Shown piece by piece: positions 34,942 to 46,932 of a stretch of DNA of 64,000 nucleotides (its first letter is position 1; the number at the start of each line of letters is the position of its first letter). The stretch covers positions 1,426,001-1,490,000 of the forward strand of contig JAYKKR010000001.1 of NCBI GenBank assembly GCA_036971615.1, read 5' to 3'. The translations under genes and the position numbers were made by a program. Below the pieces are notes generated by a model. The model had not been told where the DNA came from. It ran no database searches and saw nothing but the letters and a program-made list of their open reading frames with translations. Source of the stretch: Amyloporia xantha. Lineage: Eukaryota > Basidiomycota > Agaricomycetes > Polyporales > Adustoporiaceae.

Positions 34942-36627
34942 ATGTCGAAAACTGTACTCTTCGCTTGTCTCGCAGTCCTCCTAAACATAGCGTGCGTCAA
35001 GGCCCACGAACATCAGGTATCCCTGGATGAGTTCGCCAAACCAGTCACCGCCAACTTGCATCCTGCCGACACGGATTTATGGCTCAAGAAATACGGGAAG
35101 CAGATTGACCAGGCCTTTTCCGGCCCTCTAGCCTTCTCCCATCTACCGTACAGTCGATGTCTCGAAGACACGACGGCAGAATTTGATATTGCGTTGTTGG
35201 GCATGCCGTTTGACACGGGGGTTACGTATCGACCAGGCGCGCGATTCGGTCCCTTTGCTATCAGGTCTGGGAGCAGGAGACAGAAGGAAACCCGAGGCTA
35301 CACGCTGGCCTGGAAGGTTAATCCATATGAACTAGGTTCCAAGATCATAGACTGCGGTGATGTACGCGTGGCTATCTTCTACTCCTTCACCATTGCATAC
35401 TTAACTTCTATAGGTTCCTGTAAGCCCCTTCGATAATGCTCTCGCTGTCGATCAAATGGAGGTCGCCTATTCGAGCCTTCTCGCCAGGCCCATCCTCACC
35501 CATGATTCTGTCGCCCGTCCGCCAGTTGTCGGCAAGTTTGCGAAGGACGGTAAGGAGCATCCGAGAATCATCACGTTAGTTAAGCTTGCACTTTGACTGG
35601 TGCGAAATGGCCAGCGCTATACTAACGATATTGATAGTCTTGGCGGCGATCATACAATCGTACTGCCTATTCTGCGATCGCTGAACAAGGTCTACGGGCC
35701 CGTCTCTGTCATACACTTTGATGCTCACCTTGACACCTGGGCCTCGTATCCTGGCCAAACCACTGAGCAATCCCGTGTCACGCACGGCACGTTCTTCTAT
35801 CTCGCGCAGGAGGAGGGACTCATGACGAACACGAGTATCCACGCTGGGATCCGCTGTAAATTGGCGGTGAATTGCATTTTGGCAATTACAATCTGTGACA
35901 AAACTGAATTGACCGTTACCACGCCGTCGTCAGGGCGTCGGTGATATCGAGAACGACCAGGCAGTTGGATTCCAGCTGATCTCAGCGGACGACATCGATG
36001 ATTTCGGCGTTGCAGAAATTATAAAGCGCATTAGAACCCGTGTTGGGGACTCCCCTGTCTACCTCAGGTGAATATATAGGTGCTTGTGCTGCCGTCATCG
36101 CTTACAGGTGTTCTTCAGTCTCGATATTGACGTTATCGGTACGGAGAATCCGCTCCTCGTAGAGAAATCAGATTGACAGTATGCAACTTTAATTTTCAAA
36201 GATCCTGGCCTGGCTCCAGCAAGTGCGTCTATTCTCCCATACCATTACTTGATTCCGTTACTCATTAGAATGTTCTCAGCCGGTACTCCTGAAGCAGGAG
36301 GCTGGACCACTCGCGAAGTGAAGCGCATTATCCGCGGTCTCGCCGGCCTGAATTTCGTGTATGTCATATCGAACAGCTTTCGTCCGGACGTTACCTGATC
36401 TTATGCGCGCGCCTGTAGTGGAGCCGACATCGTCGAGGTAGCACCAGCCTACGACAATGGTAGGTTTCTCCCAGCTGGATCTACGACATGTCTTGAATGA
36501 CGATAATGCAGCGGAGATTACGGGTATCGCCGCGGCGGACATCGTCCATGACTTCTTGTCCATGTTCCTCACTCAGGAACCTCCGAAAACGCCTACGGGC
36601 GCAACTCTCCTCCGAGATGAATTGTAG
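34942..36627 (+). CDS. Agmatinase/ureohydrolase with signal peptide and RDEL C-terminus
   Basis: Ureohydrolases hydrolyse agmatine or arginine-like substrates with a di-manganese centre. The metal-binding blocks are all present: LGGDHT, HFDAHLDTW and SLDIDVIDP, plus PFDTGVTYRPGARFGP and TGTPEAGGWTTRE of the agmatinase branch. About nine exons join by GT-AG introns, including a phase that gives DPGLAPATGTPEAGG. The N-terminus MSKTVLFACLAVLLNIACVKA is a signal peptide. The protein ends LLRDEL before the stop at 36625-36627; RDEL is a variant of the KDEL/HDEL endoplasmic reticulum retrieval signal. This predicts residence in the ER lumen. Assignment as agmatinase rather than arginase or guanidinobutyrase is by similarity of motifs only. 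Confidence 0.88.
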
Positions 36628-37717
36628 ACGGTGATGAGAGACATCATATGAGGGTCCATCTCTGGTGCGATATATAACGTCCATTGTGGAATATACTTGC
36701 AATTTCTCAGTACATGTGGATGAGCTATCTGACCGCTTGCTCACGCATTAAGCACTGTTCTGTTAAGATTCGCAGGTATGTCTGCATCTTTGGGCTATGC
36801 CAGTGTCGCAGTAATGGACAGTCGGAATTGGCGGCCGCGAACCTGGCCCAAATGACTGTCGTCTCTGCCAGCAACTTCAAAATTTTGTGACTCATAGTCC
36901 AGGTGTATCAATCAGGCGACCCCCTACTTGCGCAGTTGATGGTAACACAAGGCCGGGGGAAGATGATGTATCAGAGCGTAATGTGTTGAAGATCGAAGAA
37001 AAGACACGAATCCAGAGCGACGAAGGCCTGTTGGAGAGTTTGTAGGTGTCAACAGCGGACACGACTCAGAGCATGGGTAACTGAGTGCTCACGAGAATTA
37101 TTCTAAAGACGATGGATGCAGCGGCATTAGCAAATAAACTCGTTTGCATTACACATACCCCCGCTCAGGTTCGAAGACATAAATTGAGGGGCGGTGAATA
37201 GGTCGTCTGAAACCGATCTGCTTTACGCATTGCATTGCGTTTTGCATAAGTCGACTTTCCTGTGCTTGCTTGATTCATGGGCCGTGTGTGGATACCGTAT
37301 GTATCTCAGGCAGCCTGGCCTCTCAACCTCAAGCCTCGCGCGAGCCACGTTTTGCAAACTGAAGGGATTGATTAGCAGAAATGTAAAACCACGAAACACT
37401 TCGATGCTCACATGTGCGGAAGAACCACGGCTTACGCTCAGTGTCAGACCATCTTTCACTTGCACGTCAGAAGCACAAGAGAAATCCTTGCCTGTTCACT
37501 ATTCAAGCTATTGAAGACAGTATCGTAATCGTACATCGCGTCGGCACGAGGGTATCCCAAACAATGCACAAAACGCCTCCAAGATTTGCACATAAATACC
37601 ATTCATGCAGTAGCTCTGGAACTTGAAGAACCATGATAGAAGTAGCTTATGTAAACTGTCCGAACGATAAAAACGAGTCCGTAAGTATCCAGAAATAAAA
37701 CAATCCAAAGCCATCTC
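36628..37717. other. Intergenic region between agmatinase and PalI genes
   Basis: This 1,090-bp region separates two convergent 3' ends. It is AT-richer than the flanking genes. The longest frames (plus 37,194-37,514; minus 37,465-37,223) have no domains and no supporting splice context. No RNA gene or repeat is recognised. Confidence 0.4.
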
Positions 37718-39507
37718 TCAGTGCTTGGTTGACCACATGCCTGGTGGTTGTGCTGTCGCCGCATCATACATCGGTGGGCTGTCGGCATATTCCTGGTCAT
37801 CTGGGATACCCTCCAAAGGAGACTGCACCAGATGGGTTTGGTGACCTCGGCCCTCTAGGATTGCCCTGTGCCCGCGTGTCGATGGGCGCCGGCGATGGTG
37901 TTGTATGATGCGAAGATGCGGCGTACGGGTCGTAGTATGCTGCATCGGCTGAGCCGTCGTACGCACCGCCGCCAAGTGTGTAACTGCGGTCGGGCTGTGC
38001 GGTTCGCGAGTAGTAGGGATTTGTGCCCGCAGTGGCGGCTGCGGCAGCGGAAGAAGAGGCACCTGCAGTGTGCATATAGCCGGTTGCGTTATACGTATCG
38101 GCATTGAAGGTCTCCGCAGCGGGTGCAGAGTAAGTATCCGTGCGGGGAACGGAGTAATTAGTGGCGTATTGCTGGTGCCCCGATGCTGGTGAGTAGACTG
38201 GAAGTACGTCAGACATTGTCAAATGAAAGAGGGCATACGACGTACAAGAATCTCTGGCCGCATGTCCATAGTTCTCAGTAGCAGCAGTCGGCTGCTGTGC
38301 ATGGCTATATTGTCCACCAGCTAGGTACTGGCCAGCGGCAGCACCCGCAGCACCTGCCGCCACACCAGCACCCACACCAGCAGTATTGTTACCGTACGAG
38401 TATCCCGATGCCGCATACCCCGATGGTCCCTGTGTGTGTCCGCTACCTTGCCTGCGCGGCACGGCTGGGGACTGGGGAGGGTAGATACTAGATATCGCAG
38501 GTGACGGGTTGTAATATGCGTCCACAGCACGAGTGCCTGGCGGTGCCTGCGAATAACCGCCTGGAAACTGGTTCGAACGAGATTGACTGCCCTGCCTCCT
38601 GTACGTGCCCACTCCGGCATTCTGCACTTCGCCCAACGGCACAATCTTGTCCCCGTCCTCAACATATTCCTCGTCAACATTGCGCGCCAACGGCTGCATC
38701 TGCTCAAGCTCCTGGAAGGCAGGCAGACCGATTTCTCCCGCCTTCTGCCGGGCCTTGCGGTCGGCTTCGGCCTTGACCGCGTCAAGGCGCATCTGCTCAG
38801 CATAGCCTTGGTCAACGGCTTGTCCGTTCCTTTTGAATCGATCTGGATTTCGCCTGATGCAGCATCGTCCAAGCCCGTAGAAGCAACCTGCAAAGAATAG
38901 GAGAATCCAGGCGGCGAGGGTGAGCCAAACCCCTAGCCCGATGCTGGCTGAGCCTCCCGATACGTGGTTGATGCGATCTTTTGTCAGATAGAAGAGGACA
39001 ATGTCGAAAATGAATGCGACTAGTGCAACAGATGCGGCGAATCCGGAGATAAACGAGCTGCAATATGCCATAGACATCTCACGAACATGGGCAAGGAGGC
39101 CGAAAACGGCAGACAGTGCAGCAAGGACGAGTGCGACAATGTGTAGGACAAGGGCATAAGTGACCCATTTGACGAGAACGTTTGGGATTTGAATGGAGAT
39201 ATCATCTCCGAGGAGCTCGTTCACATCTGAGAGGGTTATCGTCAGTTTTGACGGATAACCGATGTTCCATAGACCTACTTAGCTCGTACCCAACTGATGG
39301 TTTCGAACACGTTGTACCGTTGGGTAATGTTAGGCAGTAGCCTAGCGTGCCGAAAGTAACGGAGCCAGCGACGTTATCGACACTGAGCGACGCTTTGAGA
39401 AAGTAGATCGATTTGATGTAAGGAACGGAAAAAGTGACAGCTGCGAGGAGACCAGTGGCAATGAGGGTGACCAGGAAGCCAGGAGTCGCAGGACGGATGA
39501 TACTCAT
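37718..39507 (-). CDS. RIM9: PalI/Rim9-like (SUR7 superfamily) pH-signalling membrane protein
   Basis: Four hydrophobic segments are arranged as in the SUR7/PalI family: one after the start (GFLVTLIATGLLAAVTFSV), an extracellular loop with FGTLGYCLTLPNGTTC (the conserved Gly-x-Cys pattern), then three further spans between LVKWVTYALVLHIVALVLAA and LTLAAWILLFFAGCFYGL. A basic CCIRRNPDRFKRNG follows, then a long Tyr/Ala/Ser/Gln-rich cytosolic tail. PalI/Rim9 helps deliver the pH sensor PalH/Rim21 to the plasma membrane for ambient alkaline signalling. The start is the ATG at 39507. Near 37,815 the frame ends in a stop (GAVSFGGYPR) while the next frame carries EYADSPPMYDAATAQPPG, typical of the family tail, so a short intron or frame change probably occurs there. 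Confidence 0.83.
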
Positions 39508-39790
39508 AATCGGAGGACGCTGGTGTGAACGAAGATGTGCCTGCGCCAAAAGTTTAAAGCCTGAGGAACGGCGCAGTCGAACTTAGGCTGTCCTCGACGC
39601 CGAATGCAGCAGGCGCGAGGCGGTGTATTGGTGGGTATGGTGACAGAGCGCCCGTGCACTCACTTGCACACTGCTCAACACAACCGTCAAGTATCTTTCC
39701 CAGCGACACTGCGCCCACTGCTCCCCGTGTAATGTGCATTTATCTGACTACAACCTATCGGTCCTCCAAACTAACAAAGATGAACACCCC

Positions 39791-40579
39791 TCATGAATAG
39801 TCCCACCATAAGACGTGCGACGCATGCACCGTCTCGCCATAGCTGTTGACAGTATCTTGCTTGACCGTCTTCGTGAGCACAAACCCGTTCTTTTCGAATA
39901 TGCGAACACTCCCAATGTTTCCTTCCAATGCTTCTGCGCGTATACGGCGCATACCCATCCTCGGAATGGCCCATGCGGTTAAGAGCGTGCGCAAAGCCTC
40001 AGTCATGATGCCTCGGCCATGATGGGAGCTAGCAAGGTAATCTGGTCATGACTATCTTCAGCCTCATCGTTCAGAGATCGAGTTCCGTGTTCACGTACCC
40101 CCTACACACCAGACAAGCTGGGGATCGCCTATTTCTCTGCGCTCATTCTCCTTGACAAGCTGTTCTTGAACCTCGGGTTCTTCGTACTGAAACTCGCATC
40201 GGCGGAAACCAATGTCACCGATGAATAATTCCGTGCCATCCTCCTTGACTTCTCTGAGCGCCCTCACCGGACAATCTCCTACAATCTTCATCGGCCCGTC
40301 AGGGTTCTCTTTGCTAGCCTGCATGAGCTCCTGCAGGACTGCATCTGATTGTCGCTTGGTTTCTGACAACCAGCTGTCGGCGTGGACCTGAAGGTATGGA
40401 TATGGCGGGCCCTGTAGCCATCTGCAGATGTTCGGGTCGTTGAGATAGGTCATGGCCGCAGGAGCATCGCTGAGACGAGGAGGAGTGATGATGATGTTCT
40501 CGAGAGGACTCGCGAGGCGCAAGTACGGTTCGCCGGTGTTGGGGTTCACTTGTAATGGGTGCAGTTGTGGGTGATCCAT
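39791..40579 (-). CDS. GNAT-family N-acetyltransferase (RimJ/RimL-like)
   Basis: The protein has the acetyltransferase_3 layout: RLASPLENIIITPPRLSDAP at the N-terminus, FIGDIGFRRCEF in the middle, then SSHHGRGIMTEALRTLLTAW (the acetyl-CoA-binding R/Q-x-x-G-x-G/A loop) and RIRAEALEGNIGSVRIFEKN followed by GFVL, the classic end of such domains. Two exons: 40579 down to about 40,100, and about 40,040 down to 39791. About 240 residues. The acceptor substrate cannot be told; related fungal proteins acetylate small molecules or peptide N-termini. Confidence 0.85.
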
Positions 40580-41155
40580 GGTTGCTTTGCATACCGTCGT
40601 CAGATTCCTGGCGAGTATAAATGGGCATAGATCGAGTCATGTATCGGGCCAAATCGAGTCAACAACCGCTAGACAGCACTTCTTTGACATTAGGATTGAT
40701 GCACCTGATACAAACACGGCTATGTAGTCCGCGAAAAGAGACGGTGGGACAATTCAGCAACTATCGACGACTTAACCAGCGGTGCTGACTGCCAGTTGTG
40801 TGAAGCACGGAACAATGTTGACATATAGAACCAACGTGTTTAGCAATAAGACGGTGTGGGACACAGGCCTAGGACAACTTCATCGCGAGGCTTGGGCGAG
40901 GCGCACAACGACATCCCGCATGAGCAGAAAGCGCCCAAACACGTGATCGGGAAAGGCGGTGGGTAGATGAGCCTGCCCTGAAGTGATCGATAAGCAGGCA
41001 TTGCGGGTCTTGCAAAAGTTTGCTACTCCATCGAGTTGTGCAGCCCCGGTTAGCTCGCTACGACTCAGTCCCCCTCCCTCCAGCGATATCCTTCGAGGAC
41101 ATCGCTCTTACTTTCCTGCCTTTTTCTGTTTCATTACTTGTAAAATCTAGTCACC
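40580..41155. other. Divergent promoter region of the GNAT and eEF2 genes
   Basis: This 576-bp region contains CACGTGAT at 40940-40947 (reverse of ATCACGTG, a Cbf1/USF-type E-box). The 100 bases before 41156 are rich in pyrimidine tracts (ctccctcc, ttcctgcctttttctgtttc), as expected of a highly expressed translation gene. Confidence 0.5.
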
Positions 41156-44148
41156 ATGGTGTAAGTCTTGATAGTAATTTTTATGGTTATACCGCAAACT
41201 GATCTATACTATTCTCTTGATGGCAGTAACTTCACCGTAGGTTAGTAGTTGTACTCAGTCTCTGTTACTTCGGGCATGGCTCAATTGCTATTGTGCAGAC
41301 CAAGTCCGGGGTCTTATGGACCGCCCCACCAATATCCGTAACATGAGTGTCATCGCTCACGGTGAGTTTCTGCATTTCCAGTGGGCCCCTAATGTATCTT
41401 GAACCCAAATTGCTCTTCAGTCGACCACGGAAAGTCGACGCTTACGGACTCGTTGGTGTCCAAAGCTGGTATTATTGCCGGTTCCAAAGCTGGCGATATG
41501 CGTTTTACGGATACACGAGATGACGAAAAGGAGCGTGGTATCACTATCAAGTCGACGGCCATCTCCATGTACTTCGAGGTTGACAAGGAGGACTTGGGTG
41601 CCATCAAGCAAAAAACTGATGGTGTGTGCAATGCAGACTTTTCTGCCTCATGGATCTGACCAATCACTTTAGGCAATGAGTTCTTGATCAACTTGATCGA
41701 TTCGCCCGGTCACGTCGACTTTTCTTCGGAAGTGACGGCCGCTCTCCGTGTCACTGACGGTGCTCTTGTCGTCGTCGACTGTGTGGAGGGTGTCTGCGTA
41801 CAGACAGAGACCGTACTCCGACAGGCGCTCACTGAGCGTATCAAGCCTGTTGTGGTCATCAACAAGGTTGATCGTGCCCTGCTCGAGCTGCAGGTGTCCA
41901 AGGAGGACCTTTTCCAGTCTTTCCGTCGGACAGTTGAAAGCGTGAACGTCATCATCTCGACGTACAACGACGCTGCACTTGGTGATGTCCAGGTCTACCC
42001 CGAAAAGGGTACCGTTGCCTTCGGTTCCGGTCTGCACGGATGGGGTTTCACCCTTCGCCAGTTCGCGAACAGGTATTCGAAGAAGTTCGGTGTGGACAAG
42101 GAGAAGATGATGGCGAAGCTGTGGGGTGACAACTTCTTCAACCCCGCTACTCGCAAGTGGTCCACCAAGAGTAACGACACCGACGGCAAGCCCCTTGAGC
42201 GTGCTTTCAACATGTTCGTCCTCGACCCCATCTTTAAGATCTTCGACGCTGTCATGAACTTCAAGAAAGACGCGATTGGTCCCATGCTCGACAAACTCGA
42301 AATCAAGCTCGCTCAGGATGAGCGTGATCTCGAGGGCAAGGCTCTCCTGAAGGTGGTTATGCGCAAGTTCTTGCCCGCCGGCGACTCCCTCCTGGAGATG
42401 ATAGTCATCAATTTGCCCTCTCCCGCAACCGCACAGCGTTACCGTGTCGAGACCCTCTACGAAGGTCCCATGGATGACGAGTCCGCTATCGGTATCCGTG
42501 AGTGTGACCCCAAAGGTCCTCTCGTTCTATACGTCTCGAAGATGGTGCCCACGTCCGATAAGGGTCGCTTCTACGCTTTCGGTCGTGTCTTCTCCGGTAC
42601 CGTTCGTTCTGGTCCGAAGATTCGTATCCAGGGTCCCAACTATATCCCGGGCAAGAAGGAAGATCTGTTCATTAAGTCGGTGCAGCGCACTGTCCTCATG
42701 ATGGGTCGTTACGTCGAGCCCATTGAGGATTGCCCGGCCGGTAACATCGTTGGTCTCGTCGGTATCGACCAGTTCCTGCTCAAGAGCGGAACTCTTACTT
42801 CGTCCGAGACTGCGCACAACATGAAGGTTATGAGGTTCTCCGTGTCACCCGTCGTGCAGGTCGCTGTAGAGGTCAAGAACGCTGGGGACTTGCCCAAGCT
42901 TGTCGAAGGTCTTAAGCGTCTTTCGAAGTCTGACCCCTGTGTCCAGGCGTGGATTTCGGAGAACGGTGAGCACATCGTTGCTGGTGCTGGTGAGCTCCAT
43001 TTGGAAATTTGCTTGAAGGTTTGTTTCGTTTCACTGGAATATGGCCTGTCATTCTAACTCGCCGTGATATCAGGATCTCCAAGAGGACCATGCTGGTGTT
43101 CCTTTGAAGATCTCAGACCCTGTCGTTCCTTACCGTGAGACCGTGAAGGCCGAGTCCTCCATTGTCGCGCTCTCTAAGTCCCAAAACAAGCACAACCGTC
43201 TCTACGCGAAGGCCATGCCAATTGAGGAGGAGCTCTCACTTGCCATCGAGTCCGGCAAGATCAGCTCGCGTGACGATTACAAGATTCGTGCGCGTATCCT
43301 TGCAGATGAATACGGTTGGGACGTTACAGATGCTCGTAAGATCTGGTGTTTCGGCCCGGAGACGACTGGCCCCAACATGCTCGTCGATGTGACCAAGGGT
43401 GTGCAGTACTTGAACGAAATCAAGGATTCATGTGTTGCTGCCTTCCAGTGGGCGACGAAGGAGGGTGTCTGCGCGGAGGAGAACATGCGTGGTGTCCGAT
43501 TGAACATTCTCGATGTCACACTGCACACTGACGCTATCCACCGTGGTGGAGGTCAAATTATCCCTACATGTCGTCGTGTCTGTTATGCGGCTTGCTTACT
43601 CGCCACTCCTGGTATCCAGGAGCCAGTCTACCTTGGTATGTTTGCTGTCCTTGCTGGGGTCTCAGCAAACATCTGATTTCGCTTCTCTGCAGTCGAAATT
43701 CAGTGCCCTGAGAACGCGATCGGTGGTATTTACAGTGTACTCAACAAGCGTCGTGGACAGGTGTTCAGTGAGGAACAGCGTATCGGCACGCCGATGTTCA
43801 CTGTCAAGGCATACTTGCCTGTCAACGAGTCGTTCGGCTTCAACGGAGAGCTCCGTGCGCATACTGGTGGACAGGCGTTCCCCCAGTGCGTGTTCGACCA
43901 CTGGGAAGCAATGAACGGAAGTAAGTGCATTTGGCTGCATAGCTTTCTATGTCAGTATTGTTGACGTTGATATTCCACAGCGCCTCTTGACAAGGGCAGC
44001 AAGCTCGAGGAGCTCGTCAGGAATATTCGTGTACGCAAGGGTCTTAAGGTTCGTGACTACAACGATTGTTCGTGTAATCGATGTTCACGGAGCGCTACTA
44101 TTTCAGCCCGAAATCCCGGCTTTGGATACCTATTACGACAAGCTGTAA
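41156..44148 (+). CDS. EFT1: Translation elongation factor eEF2
   Basis: eEF2 is the GTPase that drives ribosomal translocation. The joined exons begin [20 protein letters not shown] and contain the G1 segment [14 protein letters not shown], the RGITIKST switch, DSPGHVDF and [12 protein letters not shown], then domains II-V to the end [12 protein letters not shown]. The diphthamide His is in [12 protein letters not shown]. The first coding exon is only five bases (41156-41160, ATGGT) before a GTAAGT donor; the second holds TAACTTCACCGTAG. Other introns fall after about 41,361, 41,622, 43,018, 43,635, 43,919 and 44,048. Codon use is strongly biased to C-ending codons, typical of high expression. 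Confidence 0.97.
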
Positions 44149-44487
44149 GGAGACGTCTGACCGCAGAAGCAACCCAATGTGTTATTACGGTGTTCTACGA
44201 GTGTCTGTTGTCTTCTATTATTAGCCCATACGATGTTGTATCCACTTTGACGATCATTCAATGCATTTTCTATTTCTCATGTACGTAACGACATGACTCC
44301 CGTACTCCGCGTACAAGGTCGATAGTAGATGTGTCTCCGGCTCGTCGATTGTAAACAATCCGAGGGACCGAGCCCCACCTGCCAGATTCGGTGCCGAACC
44401 TGGTGAGTACTCAATGCACGCCACTTTGGATATAACTCGTACGCAGGCAAGAGATGATTCACCACTTCACGTATCTCCCTACCAAAA
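44149..44487. other. Intergenic region between eEF2 and the kinase-like gene
   Basis: This 339-bp stretch contains the eEF2 3' end and the promoter of the next gene on the same strand. Nothing else is recognised. Confidence 0.4.
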
Positions 44488-45671
44488 ATGTCAGATTCAA
44501 GTGATCTTTCTACCAAGGACGGCGTCTTGTCGTATGTTGCAGAGACACAATTCGATTGCACCACGGCCACGCCTCTAACAGGAGGCTTCGGAAACTACGT
44601 CTTCAGACTTAGACTGCGTACGCCATATCAAGGTCATTCGACCGTGGTCTTAAAACATGCGAAGCCATACGTTCCCGGGTTGAAGGAATTAGCATTCTCG
44701 CTTGATCGACAGGTGGCCATCTCGTTCGAGGAAAAGACGAATGCTTACGAGTATTATTGGCTGCACAGGTGTATGAAGTAGCCGCGCTGCGAGAGATGAG
44801 GGCACGTCTGCCAAAGACTTCCATCGTGACCGTTCCAGAGGTCCTCCTCTTCGACGAAACTGCAAGTGTCATCGTCATGAGCGATTGCGGCGAAGCGACC
44901 CTTCCTCTCAAACAGCTACTCCAGGACAGCCCTCCCAGCACCGAGGTCGCCTGTAGAATGGGAGCAGCCTTGGGGGAGTTCATCGGCAACCTGCACTCAC
45001 GAGGCAGAGATGACAAAGATTTTCGTGAATTCTTCGGGCGTAACGTTGACGGGAAGAAGATTTCCGCCTTCGCGACGTACGGTCGACTCGTGTCCACGCT
45101 GACAGACGGTCAGCTGCCAGCTCTCTCGGACCCACCGCTCGATATAGCGCAAAAAGAACTCGACGCAATTGCCCAGATCTCGGAAGACGTGGAGAGGGCG
45201 ATATTGACCACCGACGAGACCGTTGTCATGGGCGACTTTTGGCCAGGCAACGTCCTTGTAGCTCTTCGTCAGGACGGAAAGGAGAGCACAGCGGAGATCG
45301 AGCGCATTTATGTGGTAGATTGGGAAATGTCCAAGACCGGCTTAGCAGGCTTGGACGTCGGGCAGTTCTGCGCAGAGCTACATCTCTTGCGCTCATTCAA
45401 ACCGGAGAGCAAGGACGCAGCGTCGACCTTACTCACATCGTTCTTGCGAGCGTACGGACAGACATGCCAGCCAGATACAGGCTTGGATCTGGCGCGGACT
45501 GCAATTGTACATGTTGGAGCGCATCTCGTTGCGTGGACACCCAGGATTCCGTGGGGCATCAAGGAAAGGGTGAGAGAGGTTGTGCGGAAAGGGGTGGAAT
45601 ATCTAGTGGAAGGGACCAATGCGACGGAGGGTTACATCAGAAATTCTATAGTCGCAGCGTTGCTTCATTGA
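44488..45671 (+). CDS. APH/methylthioribose-kinase-like phosphotransferase
   Basis: The protein has the aminoglycoside-phosphotransferase kinase fold. A Gly-rich loop (LTGGFGNYVFRL) and a Lys strand (STVVLKHAKPYV) form the N-lobe; the Brenner motif appears as VVMGDFWPGNVLV and the metal-binding Asp as VVDWEM. A 56-nt GT-AG intron (about 44,713-44,768) joins FSLDRQ to VYEVAALREM; without it the frame stops. The total is about 375 residues. The sequence VVLKHAKPYV resembles the VIVKQALPY strand of methylthioribose kinases, so a small-alcohol substrate in sulphur or other metabolism is possible. The His that usually starts the Brenner motif (HGD) is Met here, which also happens in other fungal members. 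Confidence 0.78.
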
Positions 45672-45886
45672 CCACAAATTAAATGGCATTCGATTGATTG
45701 ACGAGGCTACGCGGAACAGCCGGCGTGCACTTACCTGAAGAATTGAGGACGCAAAAGATGGACACTGCGCCACTGCGAGAGCAGGGGCTGAATGGAGTAT
45801 CAATGGAAGTTATACTGGCATGCGCGATACCCCTTCCGGGGTCTAGGTATTATATGCAGATCGAGACATAACTTACACCGGTCCGG

Positions 45887-46550
45887 TCAGCTCTGGCCGA
45901 AGAGACTCTGCTCCAATATCCTGCCATAATCATTGATCCCATGTATCCACAAGTTGAACCAAACAGGACTGAGGACGAGACCGCATGCACATCCTGCGGC
46001 GACTTGAGGCCACGTATGGTGTCCAAGCCAGGTTCTGGACACTGCGATGGTGGCTGCCCAAGGAGGGACAATCACCAAAGGCAGCACCCGTGTCCAGACA
46101 CTATCAGGTAAGGAACGGTGGATAGGGAGATGGAGGCAAGCAAGCGTGATATAGGTAGCGAAGAATGTGATTGTGGCGGAATGTGTGCTTGGCATGCTGT
46201 ACGCACCAGAATCAGGACATAGAATTTCGGAGGAAGCTAATGTATCTCACCCGTATGACTTCTTCTTGTGCCCGCGTATGCTCTTCGCTGGGCGAGGTTG
46301 TCGCACAAAACGTTTGAGTACCTTTACCGTGAACGAGCATAACACGGCGCCGGAGGCAAAATATGCGACTCCTGCAGACCGTGTGTACAGAAGGAATCCC
46401 GCAGTTAGACTAGTAACGATGGCATTCGTCTGCGTTGTCAAGTTGGGAAATCAACTCGGGTCAGGTATGGAAGAAATACGGTCGGACCTTGTCCAGAAAG
46501 ATCATCCACCACGCATGGGCGAACTCGGGTTCTTTGTCTTCTGGATCCAT
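45887..46550 (-). CDS. PAP2-family phosphatase, dolichyldiphosphatase-like
   Basis: The three phosphatase motifs are present: KVLKRFVRQPRP, then SYGMPSTHS (spliced across an intron that ends at about 46,194), then SRTWLGHHTWPQV. The HTWPQV variant of the third motif matches dolichyldiphosphatases, which recycle dolichyl-pyrophosphate for N-glycosylation on the luminal face of the ER. Hydrophobic segments surround the motifs. The start at 46550 (MDPEDKEPEFAHAWMIFLDK) reaches the first hydrophobic segment (NAIVTSLTAGFLLYTR) through an intron with a weak GTCCGA donor, so the N-terminus is less certain. The protein is short, about 190 residues, and ends ILEQSLFGQS. Confidence 0.75.
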
Positions 46551-46932
46551 TGCAGGAGTCGGGCAGACTTTTCCGGGTCAGAAACTACTGCAGGATCTAT
46601 GTAGATGCGCTACAGGTGCGTTGAAGGTAGCCAATATTGGAGGGATGAGTGGAAAGTGCCAGGTCGTAAGATATTATGTCTGATCTATAACGCTAAGCGG
46701 GGACGTGTCGATCGCGATCACGTGCCCGGCAACATCGCCTGCGCAGTCGGCAAGAGTGGCGCTGGAAATGGAAACGGAATTGGAATTGTGGCGGCGGGCA
46801 TGCAAGCCGTCTGAAACTGGGACTGTCTCAGCTTCGGCCATCCAACGGCCTCCTCCACCCTTCCTGTCTCCCACTGCGCTTTGAAAGCGCTTTGGCTCTC
46901 TCCCTCCACCCATCTCACTCTTTTTATCAGCC
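46551..46932. other. Divergent promoter between the PAP2 gene and the PLC-X gene
   Basis: This 382-bp region contains ATCACGTG at 46717-46724, a Cbf1/USF-type E-box, and a CT-rich leader directly before 46933. Frames on both strands are compositional. Confidence 0.45.

Noticed and set aside
44713..44781. Apparent early stop in the APH-type kinase gene
   Set aside because: A 56-nt GT-AG intron joins LDRQ to VYEVAALREM in phase, removing the stop.
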